Positions 6,843 through 13,342 of a stretch of DNA of 16,381 nucleotides are shown here, in pieces (within the stretch, counting starts at the first letter, position 1; every line of letters begins with the position of its first letter). Position numbers and translations under genes: made by a program. This DNA is from an uncultured Variovorax sp. (GTDB lineage: Bacteria > Pseudomonadota > Gammaproteobacteria > Burkholderiales > Burkholderiaceae_C), in the NCBI GenBank assembly GCA_903872875.1, contig CAIQMJ010000008.1, positions 1 through 16,381 of the forward strand. The letters are read 5' to 3'. The notes under the pieces were generated by a model. It ran no database searches and was not told the DNA's origin. It saw only the letters and a list, made by a program, of their open reading frames with translations.

Positions 6843-7055
6843 ATGGCCTCCCCCCAAGCCGCTATCGAATTGCTCGCCAAGGATCTGAATCCCCAGGGCG
6901 GCGTGTACTGCCCGAGCCCGAAGGCGGACATGAAGCTCTGGAACAACCATCCCAAGGTCTATCTCGACGTCGCCCACACCGGCGAAGCCAAGTGCCCCTA
7001 TTGCGGCACGGTGTACCGCCTGAAGGCCGGCGAGACCGTGCATGGCGGCCACTGA
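6843..7055 (+). CDS. zf-CHCC zinc-finger domain protein
   Basis: 70 residues. It carries the zf-CHCC pattern: VYCPSPKADMKLWNNHPKVYL, then HTGEAKCPYCGTVYRL, with Cys23, His35 or His45, Cys50 and Cys53 as likely zinc ligands. The domain is related to the mitochondrial complex I subunit NDUFS6, but its bacterial role is unknown. It starts 2 nt after the ilvE stop with no room for a ribosome-binding site of its own other than inside ilvE, suggesting translational coupling. The ilvE/zf-CHCC pair beside LPS genes is an arrangement I recall from beta-proteobacteria. Confidence 0.9.
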   Translation: MASPQAAIELLAKDLNPQGGVYCPSPKADMKLWNNHPKVYLDVAHTGEAKCPYCGTVYRLKAGETVHGGH

Positions 7056-7153
7056 AGCGAGGCGGGCCGATGCTGCGGCGCTTTGAGCCCTCTCCTTGAC
7101 TTGCGCGTTCATATCTGTCCCGCTTCGACGGCGGTGCCCTTCGCATTCCTGTA

Positions 7154-7158
7154 GGGAG
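7154..7158 (+). promoter_or_regulatory. Ribosome-binding site deciding a TTG start
   Basis: GGGAG lies 6 nt before the TTG at 7165. It supports the rare TTG as the true start of the GT4 gene, since the next codons (RVLHFVTGGFSGATQ) already form the conserved N-terminal strand and no ATG precedes them. Confidence 0.65.
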
Positions 7159-7164
7159 TAGACC

Positions 7165-8265
7165 TTGCGTGTGCTGCATTTCGTCACAGGCGGGTTTTCC
7201 GGTGCCACACAGGTAGCGGTGGACTTGTGCCTGGCGGCACGCCGAACGGATTCGATGGATGTGCTGCTGGTACTGAGGCGCAAACCATCGACCGATCCGG
7301 CGCGACTGGAAGCACTTCGCGCCCAAGGTATCGATGTGCGTGTCGTGCCGGGCTGGGCGCACATCGCCACCATCTGGGCATTGAATCGGATCGCCAAGTC
7401 GTGGCGCCCCGATATTCTTGTGGCGCATGGCTTCAGCGAGCATCTATGGGGGCGCTACGCCGGGCTGCTGGCCGGTGTTCCGCATATGGTGCATGTCGAA
7501 CACAATTCCCGTGAACGGTATACCCGCTGGCGCCTTGCCCAGGCGCTTTGGCTTGCGCGCCGGACGGCCGCCAGTGTCGGAGTGTCCAAGGGGGTACGTA
7601 GCCGCCTGCTTGAACTGGGTTTCCCGCCTGACCGGTGCGTCGCCATTCCCAACGGCATTGACCTCTCGAAATTTTCCATAGGCGACTTGCGCCCATGGGC
7701 CGAACGTGAAGCCTGCGTGATCATGGTGTCCCGCTTCGGGCGCCAGAAGGACCACGCGACATTGGTACGGGCGCTGTCATTGCTGGCCGAAAAGGGCTTG
7801 AAGCCCAGGCTCTATCTCGCTGGCGGAGGCAAGAAAGGGGTCCAGCGCCGAATTCAGGATCTGGTCCAACGACTCCATCTCGGAGGCCAGGTGACTTTTC
7901 TCGGATCGGTCGGGCAGATTCCGCAGTTGCTCATGAGCAAACAGATCTTCGTTCTTTCCACGCACTATGAAGGCATGCCCCTGGCGTTGACGGAAGCCAT
8001 GGCGGCGGGTTGTGCATGCATTGGAACCGATGTGATCGGTGTGCGCGAGGTAATCGATGACGAGCGGACGGGGTTGCTGGTCCCGGAGGGAAATGCAGAA
8101 GCACTCGCCATTGCGCTCGAGCGGTTGCTGACCTCGCCCGCGACAGCATCGGCTTTGGCGAAGGCTGCGCGAGAAGAGGCCGAGGCTTCCTTTGATGTGT
8201 CTGAAATGCAGCGTCGGTACGAGCAGCTATTGGTCGCCGTTCGTAATGGCGTTCCGGTTGCATGA
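7165..8265 (+). CDS. GT4-family glycosyltransferase (LPS/surface polysaccharide)
   Basis: 366 residues, GT-B fold, retaining GT4 (group 1) type. The N-terminal Rossmann domain begins RVLHFVTGGFSGATQVAVDL. The C-terminal nucleotide-sugar domain has VSRFGRQKDHATLVRAL (188-204), GGQVTFLGSV, and the EX7E motif in YEGMPLALTEAMAAG (Glu269 and Glu277), followed by GVREVIDDERTGLLVPEGN. It probably adds a hexose or related sugar to LPS core or O-antigen at the inner membrane; donor and acceptor are not readable. The start is TTG at 7165, backed by GGGAG. It follows the zf-CHCC gene after 109 nt containing a TTGACT (7096-7101) but no matching -10 that I can see. It converges with the GT25 gene, 22 nt away. 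A more balanced codon choice than its neighbours begins here. Confidence 0.88.
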   Translation: MRVLHFVTGGFSGATQVAVDLCLAARRTDSMDVLLVLRRKPSTDPARLEALRAQGIDVRVVPGWAHIATIWALNRIAKSWRPDILVAHGFSEHLWGRYAGLLAGVPHMVHVEHNSRERYTRWRLAQALWLARRTAASVGVSKGVRSRLLELGFPPDRCVAIPNGIDLSKFSIGDLRPWAEREACVIMVSRFGRQKDHATLVRALSLLAEKGLKPRLYLAGGGKKGVQRRIQDLVQRLHLGGQVTFLGSVGQIPQLLMSKQIFVLSTHYEGMPLALTEAMAAGCACIGTDVIGVREVIDDERTGLLVPEGNAEALAIALERLLTSPATASALAKAAREEAEASFDVSEMQRRYEQLLVAVRNGVPVA

Positions 8266-8287
8266 GTGGCAAGCATCATGCATGGCT

Positions 8288-9034
8288 TCACAGGGCAATG
8301 GAGCACCGCCGCCGGATGCCGTGCCACGAATTCCAGAACGTCAATTTGAATTTCATGCGAAATTTTCGCCACCGTGTACCCAAATTGGCAGGTGCCGGTT
8401 TATATCCAATGCTGCTAACGAAGCTCGTCTCGTCCAGATGCAATACCGATGGGACAACCCCAAGCACCCGCAAGTCGCACTCCCACCAGAAACGAAGATC
8501 TACATCGATCGGCCGTCCGAAGGGCTGGCGCTTTTCAAGCAGCTTGATTGCACCGGCCCGGCTGACGACGTAGCCGGCCGTCGCGCTGGGTACGCGACTG
8601 TATTCCACGAGTCTCGTGGAGGTGGTCAGCGGGCGCGACGCACGGAGTTTTTCCTGGTCCCGGCCAATCAGCTTGATCATGTCCCACGGCTGGCGCAATT
8701 GATCGATGGCCTCCATGACCTCCGCAAAACGGTCGTCCAGTCGAATATCGTCTTCCAGAATAACCATTGCAGGCGCATTTCTTTCCAGCAGGAGCTGCCA
8801 GGCAACTCGGTGACTCGCGTAGCAGCCTTTCTCACCGGCTACCAGCGGCTGGTAGTACTGTTTTTCGTTCAGCGATTTCGAATACAGGAATTGCTGGTCC
8901 TCATGGGAAAGATCTGCCCACCACACAGCGTCGATTCGCTCGATTGCCAATCCCAGTCGGTGTGCTTCCGATTCGATTCTTGCGCGCCTTTCCCGGTCGC
9001 GTACAAGATTGATGAAAACAATAGGTAGAGGCAT
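8288..9034 (-). CDS. Glycosyltransferase family 25 (LPS biosynthesis, LgtB-like)
   Basis: 248 residues, the usual size for GT25. Motifs: PIVFINLVRDRERRARI at the N-terminus; GEKGCYASHRVAWQLLL (68-83); MVILEDDIRLDDRF with the acidic EDD at 94-96; GYVVSRAGAIKLLE (154-167); and PIDVDLRFWWE (175-185). GT25 enzymes such as LgtB/LpsA add galactose to lipooligosaccharide, but the exact sugar here is unknown. The C-terminal tail is basic (RWRKFRMKFK), consistent with peripheral membrane attachment. The ATG at 9034 gives the family N-terminus; only a weak GAGAC precedes it. It follows the unrecognised DxD protein gene by 62 nt on the same strand, likely one operon, and converges with the GT4 gene. Confidence 0.88.
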   Translation of the reverse strand: MPLPIVFINLVRDRERRARIESEAHRLGLAIERIDAVWWADLSHEDQQFLYSKSLNEKQYYQPLVAGEKGCYASHRVAWQLLLERNAPAMVILEDDIRLDDRFAEVMEAIDQLRQPWDMIKLIGRDQEKLRASRPLTTSTRLVEYSRVPSATAGYVVSRAGAIKLLEKRQPFGRPIDVDLRFWWECDLRVLGVVPSVLHLDETSFVSSIGYKPAPANLGTRWRKFRMKFKLTFWNSWHGIRRRCSIAL

Positions 9035-9096
9035 GGTCTCGATACGTCAGCAAATGCACGCCTGGATTTCGAATCCACTCGGCATGAGAACTGGTC

Positions 9097-9813
9097 TCAG
9101 AAAAGACTCCAGAATTTTTTCTTTTTCGGATGAGCAGTCGAATCCGGTGAAGGTTCTGGTGAATTCGCGATTTCGAGATAATGACGAAAATTCAAGGGCC
9201 GGCCGGACGCGATGTCCTTTGCGACTTCATCGAAGATCTGCTCATAGGCCGATTTTCGTGATTCGAACAGGTGAAAAAAGTCACATTCTCCATAAAATGT
9301 CCCAATTCCGAATACACCCTCATGCCCGAGGGCCCATTTGGGTATCAGGCAGCTCGACGGGCGTGACATGACCAATTCGACATTTTCTCTCCGTGCAAGA
9401 AACGACATGACTTCGGCTGCATCATGGTCGCCGCTCGACTTGAGATTCGGGCTTCCCAATTTTTCCCAGGTGCTTTTCTGAAAGGCCATGAACATCGGAC
9501 CGGCATACAGTTCTGTCCCTTTCTTGTGGTTTGAGAATTGAGCCAGTCCAAAGATCGCACCATTGCGAGCACATTCGATGGCATGCAAATAGGCTTTCCT
9601 GCTGATCGGAAATGCGTCAATGTCGCAGAAGATGATCGTTTCGTCTGAATTTTTTCGCGCGACTACTTCGTTCATCCACACGCCGTGCGATTTCTTGTTG
9701 AAATTTTCCTGGGTCAGTTCAATCTCCAGATGATCGAAGACAGACTTCTGTCCCTTGATGATCGATTCTGGAATGTTGTCCCAATGCATCGTGTGCACGG
9801 CGGGGAGTTTCAT
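9097..9813 (-). CDS. Unrecognised protein, possible GT-A-type glycosyltransferase
   Basis: 238 residues; I do not recognise the family. Visible features: IIFCDIDAFPISRKAY, with a DxD motif (Asp64-Ile-Asp66) at the end of a hydrophobic strand as in metal-dependent GT-A glycosyltransferases; YAGPMFMAFQKSTWEKLG (103-120), a pattern resembling acceptor-side strands of such enzymes; SGDHDAAE (127-134); and GECDFFHLFESRK with His181, a possible metal ligand. The C-terminus is lysine-rich (KKKKFWSLF). No signal peptide or membrane helix is seen. The ATG at 9813 is chosen because GCAGGAA lies about 8 nt upstream; the frame stays open to 9939, but that would run into the oppositely transcribed ligase gene. 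Base composition is clearly more AT-rich than the flanking chromosome. A role in LPS assembly is inferred from neighbours and the DxD motif. Confidence 0.72.
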   Translation of the reverse strand: MKLPAVHTMHWDNIPESIIKGQKSVFDHLEIELTQENFNKKSHGVWMNEVVARKNSDETIIFCDIDAFPISRKAYLHAIECARNGAIFGLAQFSNHKKGTELYAGPMFMAFQKSTWEKLGSPNLKSSGDHDAAEVMSFLARRENVELVMSRPSSCLIPKWALGHEGVFGIGTFYGECDFFHLFESRKSAYEQIFDEVAKDIASGRPLNFRHYLEIANSPEPSPDSTAHPKKKKFWSLF

Positions 9814-9890
9814 GATGGAATTCCTGCGGGTCGATTCAATTGATAAATCGTCTCCTGAGAGACTTGAGCATAAAAAATAGATTCGCTCGT
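9814..9890. other. AT-rich divergent intergenic region of the LPS segment
   Basis: 77 nt separating the minus-strand glycosyltransferase-like gene from the plus-strand ligase. It should hold promoters for both. A TTGATA at 9840-9845 and CATAAAAAAT at 9869-9878 are -35-like and -10-like, but their spacing (about 23 nt) is too long for a confident call. Confidence 0.35.
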
Positions 9891-11147
9891 ATGATGAAAA
9901 TAAGCAATTTTTCTGACTGGTGTGGCCGGGCCGCGCCAATTTGCATGGTCAGTGCATATTTTTTCTTCCCTGTCGCAATGGCTCTGGGCTATCTCGCGAT
10001 GTCGGCGACCGCCGTGCTGTGGCTGCTCAGCGGAAAAGCAGGATTCTATCTCAGGCAAGTCAGAAAACAGCCGGTCGTGTGGATAGCTGGTGCTCTGTAT
10101 GCGGTGATATTGCTTTGGTGCTTCCATCCAGGTTCCAGCAGGGAGTATGTATTTGTCCATTTGGCAAAGTATGCAAAATTGCTGATGCTGCCGATATTCA
10201 TTTCACTGCTCTCGGATGCGCGGTGGCGGCGTTTATGCATGTCGGCATATGTCTGTGCCATGCTGCTGATACTTGCATCCGTCTATGCCAATATATGGAT
10301 AGATCTGCCATGGTCGAAGACCCATAACCAAGGTTGGGGAATTGACCACACGGTCATCGGAGACTACATCACGCAAAGCATCATGATGTCATTTTTCGTG
10401 ATCATTGCATTGGATCGCGGTTTGAAGGCGCAGAAAATTGGTCTACGTGGATTCTGGTGGATCATTGCGCTGCTTGCCGCGATAAGCATTTCCCACCTGT
10501 CCAATGGCCGCACGGGCTACGTGTTGCTGTTTGCATCGATTTTTGCTTTCGTCATGTCGAGCGTTCGTGGATACAAGCGCTGGCTGGTTCTGGGCGCATT
10601 GGTCGCGAGCGTGATGATCGTGGCATTGACCTCGATCACGGCGCAGGAAAGATTTCAGCTGGCATTGGAAGAAGCGAAAGCGAGTGATCGCATGGAGCTC
10701 ACCAGCATAGGTGGTCGCATCAATTTCTGGAAGAACACCTGGCGACTTATCGAGGAGCGGCCGATCACGGGCTGGGGCACCGGCAGTTACCACGAGCAAT
10801 GGTGCCGTGTCGTGCCCACGCCTGATTGGTGCGAGTTCGGCCACTGGCATCCCCATAATCAGTTTCTCTTCTTCTGGGTCGAGCATGGCCTCTTGGGCTT
10901 GCTTCTTTTTGCCGCGCTTGTTTTCTCTCCAGTGTGGGCGTCGCGGCGTGCGACGCCTGAGCAGAGAGGGTTTTTATTAAGTTTTGCGGCGATCTTCCTG
11001 ATCGACAGCATGATCAACGCCTCGCTGTGGAGTTCGAGGGAAAATCATTTCTTCATCTTCATGCTGGCATGGGTTACTGCTGACGCGATGTTCGCCAGGT
11101 CCCCCGGCCGCGACGCAGGTAGCGACAAGAAATCCCTTGCACGCTGA
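9891..11147 (+). CDS. waaL: O-antigen ligase/polymerase family membrane protein (Wzy_C domain)
   Basis: 418 residues from the ATG at 9891. It has many hydrophobic segments (for example 17-48, 62-78, 96-107, 115-136, 163-174, 188-202, 209-223, 230-247, 325-349, 361-372 and 386-400), as in WaaL ligases that join undecaprenyl-linked O-antigen to lipid A-core at the periplasmic face. The Wzy_C signature is present: GGRINFWKNTWRLIEERPITGWGTGSY (274-300), then the periplasmic HWHPHNQFLFFWVEHGLLG with His320/His322, and Arg207 in NGRTGY. Tandem ATGs at 9891 and 9894 are both possible starts; an upstream TTG (9840) is less likely. No good ribosome-binding site is seen. The neighbouring LPS glycosyltransferases support ligase over polymerase, but the two cannot be separated by sequence alone. 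Confidence 0.85.
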   Translation: MMKISNFSDWCGRAAPICMVSAYFFFPVAMALGYLAMSATAVLWLLSGKAGFYLRQVRKQPVVWIAGALYAVILLWCFHPGSSREYVFVHLAKYAKLLMLPIFISLLSDARWRRLCMSAYVCAMLLILASVYANIWIDLPWSKTHNQGWGIDHTVIGDYITQSIMMSFFVIIALDRGLKAQKIGLRGFWWIIALLAAISISHLSNGRTGYVLLFASIFAFVMSSVRGYKRWLVLGALVASVMIVALTSITAQERFQLALEEAKASDRMELTSIGGRINFWKNTWRLIEERPITGWGTGSYHEQWCRVVPTPDWCEFGHWHPHNQFLFFWVEHGLLGLLLFAALVFSPVWASRRATPEQRGFLLSFAAIFLIDSMINASLWSSRENHFFIFMLAWVTADAMFARSPGRDAGSDKKSLAR

Positions 11148-11190
11148 CGGTGCCGCCCGTAGTTGACGATTGGCGCACCGGGCGCGGTCG

Positions 11191-12399
11191 TCAGGAAGAT
11201 GGCGCAGATTGGGAAGGGGCCGGCAGGCGCAGGACGAAGCAGGCTCCGCCGCCTTCGCGGTCTTCGCAGTGGACGGAGCCGCCGTGCCGAAGAGCGATGG
11301 ATCGCACAAGAGACAGGCCCAATCCGACGCCGCCGGAGCGCTCGCTGGCGCCGGGAAGCCGATAGAACGGATCGAATATGCGCTCCCGATGGGCCGCAGG
11401 AACACCTGGGCCACGGTCATAGACGCAGATGTCGACGGCATCCTTGTGGCGCCGTACCAAGACCGTGATCGCGCCATCGCTATAGCGCCGCGCGTTCTCC
11501 AGCAGGTTGCGGATCGCGCGGCGCAAAAGCCGCGGGACGCCCTGCACGGCCAGGCTGTCGCTGCGCGTACCCTCGGCCAGGTCGAGTTCGGCATCCATGC
11601 GGGCGCACTCCTCGGCGGCGAGGCCGGTCAGGTCGACCGTCTCGACCGTGCCGACGTCCACCTCGCTCACGTCGAGCCGGCTCGCCAGCAGGATCTCGTC
11701 GATCAACTGGTCCAGCTCGCCGATGTTGCGCGAGATCTCGCGCCGCGCGCCAGGGTTCGGCTGGTCGCCCATCAGTTCCAGCCCCATGCGGATGCGCGTC
11801 AGCGGCGAGCGCAACTCGTGCGATGCGTTGGCCAGCAGCGACTTGTGCGAACGCACCAGCGTCTCGATGCGACCTGCTGCCGCGTTGAAGCGCCGAGACA
11901 GATCGGCCACCTCGTCCTGGCCTTCTTCCGGCACGCGCGCCGCCAGGTCGCCGTCGCCCCAGCGCTGGACGCCGCGCTGCAGCGCCTCGAGCCGCTGCGT
12001 GAGGCGCCGCACGATCGGGAACAGCGCGACCGCAACCGCCAGCCCGACGATGCCGAGCATCCAGAGGTAGCCGGTCTGCGGACGCGACCAGGGCGGCGGT
12101 CCTCCGCCGCGGTCCTCGCGGTCGCGTGGCCCGAACTGCATGGTGACGCGCTGCCCGCTGTCGAGCGTGATGTCGAAGCGCAGCCCTTCGCCCGGCCGGC
12201 CGACGCGCATCGCGGTGCCGCCCCCAAGCGACTGGCCGTTCGGGTCGGTCAACGTCACATCGCGCGGCACCGGCTGCGAGCGCTCGTTCTCCACCGCGAC
12301 GCGCCAGGCGAACCCCGCCGCAAAGGTCAGCGCCGCCACGCCCAGCAGCACCGCCACCCAGATGCGTACATACAGGTGCCGCGTGAAGAGTCCGATCAA
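11191..12399 (-). CDS. Two-component sensor histidine kinase (HAMP, HisKA, HATPase)
   Basis: 402 residues from a TTG start at 12399, supported by AGAGGA 5 nt upstream and by having no better start in frame. Layout: membrane helix 1 (about 13-31); a short periplasmic loop (32-110) with polar Gly/Pro/Arg-rich sequence; helix 2 (about 111-131); HAMP linker (130-183); phospho-acceptor box SHELRSPLTRIRMG with His194; N-box RNLLENARRYS; G1 DRGPGVP (328-334); and G2 GGVGLGLSLV (356-365). It belongs to the CpxA/RstB/BaeS-like class and should phosphorylate the response regulator encoded 137 nt upstream on the same strand. The small periplasmic domain gives no hint of the signal. It converges with the O-antigen ligase gene (43 nt apart). 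Confidence 0.93.
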   Translation of the reverse strand: MIGLFTRHLYVRIWVAVLLGVAALTFAAGFAWRVAVENERSQPVPRDVTLTDPNGQSLGGGTAMRVGRPGEGLRFDITLDSGQRVTMQFGPRDREDRGGGPPPWSRPQTGYLWMLGIVGLAVAVALFPIVRRLTQRLEALQRGVQRWGDGDLAARVPEEGQDEVADLSRRFNAAAGRIETLVRSHKSLLANASHELRSPLTRIRMGLELMGDQPNPGARREISRNIGELDQLIDEILLASRLDVSEVDVGTVETVDLTGLAAEECARMDAELDLAEGTRSDSLAVQGVPRLLRRAIRNLLENARRYSDGAITVLVRRHKDAVDICVYDRGPGVPAAHRERIFDPFYRLPGASERSGGVGLGLSLVRSIALRHGGSVHCEDREGGGACFVLRLPAPSQSAPSS

Positions 12400-12404
12400 T
12401 TGAT

Positions 12405-12410
12405 TCCTCT
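12405..12410 (-). promoter_or_regulatory. Ribosome-binding site deciding the TTG start of the kinase
   Basis: AGAGGA on the minus strand, 5 nt before the TTG at 12399-12397. It supports that codon as the start and gives the kinase its own translation signal after the long gap from the regulator gene. Confidence 0.6.
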
Positions 12411-12440
12411 CACGGCCACCCTGGCCTCGTTCGAACAGAC

Positions 12441-12526
12441 ACCGCGGAACCGGCTTCGCCGGCCGCTGGTGTCGGCCCCGGAAGGGGGTCGGCGAAGCGA
12501 CACGAGGTGCGCGAAGCCTGGGGGAG
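12441..12526. repeat. Dispersed intergenic repeat-like element between regulator and kinase genes
   Basis: About 86 nt of the 137-nt gap. It contains two small hairpins: CCGGC-TTC-GCCGG at 12450-12462 and CCCC-GGAA-GGGG at 12476-12487, and ends in GCGAAGCCTGGGGGAG. I recall very similar intergenic sequence (minus strand: CCCCCAGGCTTCGCGCAC and then CCCCCTTCCGGGG) as a common repeat in Comamonadaceae genomes. That recollection could not be checked here. It may act as an mRNA hairpin that tunes the regulator:kinase ratio. Confidence 0.55.
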
Positions 12527-12536
12527 AGCCATCTCT

Positions 12537-13250
12537 CTAGTCTTGCTGCTTGGCGAAGACGTAGCCCACGCCGCGCACCGTCAGGATGCGCTTCGGGTTC
12601 TTCGCGTCGACCTCGATCGCGGCACGGATGCGGCCCATGTGCACGTCGATCGAGCGGTCGAAGGCTTCGAGCTCGCGACCGCGAACGGCCTCCATGATCT
12701 GGTCGCGTGTCAGCACGCGGCCGGCGCGTTCGGCCATGGCGACCAGCAGGTCGAACTGGTAGGACGTGAGGTCGGCCGGGATTCCGCCAACCGTCACCGT
12801 GCGGGCGTTGCGGTCGATCTCCAGTGTGCCGAAGCGCATCACGGTGATGGCGGCCGCATCGCTGCTGTTTTCGCTGCGCCGGCGCAGCACGGCGCGGATG
12901 CGGGCGAGCAACTCGCGCGGTTCGAAAGGCTTGGGCAGGTAGTCGTCGGCACCGATCTCCAGGCCGATGATGCGGTCCATCGGGTCGCCCTTGGCGGTGA
13001 GCATCAGCACCGACACCTTGGCCAGCGCGCCGGGCAGCGCGCGGATGCGGCGGCACAGGTCGAGCCCGTCGATGTCGGGCAGCATCAGGTCGAGGATCAC
13101 CAGGTCGGGGGCATGCTGCTGCAGTTGCTCCAGGCCGGACATGCCGTCGGCCGCGTGGCTCACGCCGAAGCCCGATTGCGTGAGGTATTCGCTGACCATC
13201 TGCGCCAGGCGCGCATCGTCTTCGATCAGCAGGAGTTGTGGGGTCGTCAT
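12537..13250 (-). CDS. OmpR/PhoB-family response regulator (CpxR-like)
   Basis: 237 residues. Receiver domain: LLIEDDARL with acidic pocket Glu10/Asp11/Asp12, phospho-acceptor Asp54 in VILDLMLPDIDGLD, switch Thr85 (LMLTAKG) and Lys107 (YLPKPFEPREL). The C-terminal winged helix (about 136-235) has LTSYQFDLLVAMAERAGRVLTRDQI, FDRSIDVHMGRIRAAI and TVRGVGYVF. The DRIIGLEIGADDYLPKPF and FDRSIDVH stretches are close to CpxR/RstA-type regulators. Start: ATG at 13250 (MTTPQLLLIEDD) is preferred; an in-frame ATG at 13259 adds MAV, and neither has a clear ribosome-binding site. A GTAAA-N6-GTAAA repeat upstream suggests autoregulation. Its partner kinase follows on the same strand, and the polyketide-like operon ends 92 nt upstream. 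Confidence 0.95.
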   Translation of the reverse strand: MTTPQLLLIEDDARLAQMVSEYLTQSGFGVSHAADGMSGLEQLQQHAPDLVILDLMLPDIDGLDLCRRIRALPGALAKVSVLMLTAKGDPMDRIIGLEIGADDYLPKPFEPRELLARIRAVLRRRSENSSDAAAITVMRFGTLEIDRNARTVTVGGIPADLTSYQFDLLVAMAERAGRVLTRDQIMEAVRGRELEAFDRSIDVHMGRIRAAIEVDAKNPKRILTVRGVGYVFAKQQD

Positions 13251-13295
13251 GACGGCCATGATTGCGCGTGGCCGGCAAGGCGGCTTGAACGCTCC

Positions 13296-13311
13296 GTAAA
13301 GTTGGGGTAAA
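13296..13311 (-). promoter_or_regulatory. Direct repeat GTAAA-N6-GTAAA upstream of the response regulator (CpxR-box-like)
   Basis: On the plus strand GTAAA occurs at 13296-13300 and 13307-13311, an 11-bp period. On the transcribed strand it reads TTTAC-N6-TTTAC, about 46 nt before the ATG at 13250. OmpR-family regulators bind such direct repeats as dimers, and GTAAA(N4-8)GTAAA is the published CpxR consensus. Autoregulation by the adjacent regulator is inferred. Confidence 0.6.
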
Positions 13312-13342
13312 CCAAGGCGTCGCCCAGCGCCACACGGGGCGA

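Noticed and set aside
7096..7117. TTGACT...TATCTG as a promoter for the GT4 gene
   Set aside because: The -35-like hexamer is good, but the only -10-like sequence is 10 nt away; spacing is incompatible with a sigma70 promoter.
9085..9099. TGAGA-N5-TCTCA hairpin at the end of the DxD protein gene
   Set aside because: Only a 5-bp stem with no T-run in the direction of transcription, overlapping the stop codon. Too weak to call a terminator.
13312..13342. Terminator after the FAD enzyme gene
   Set aside because: The GC-rich sequence can form only a short imperfect stem and has no T-run.
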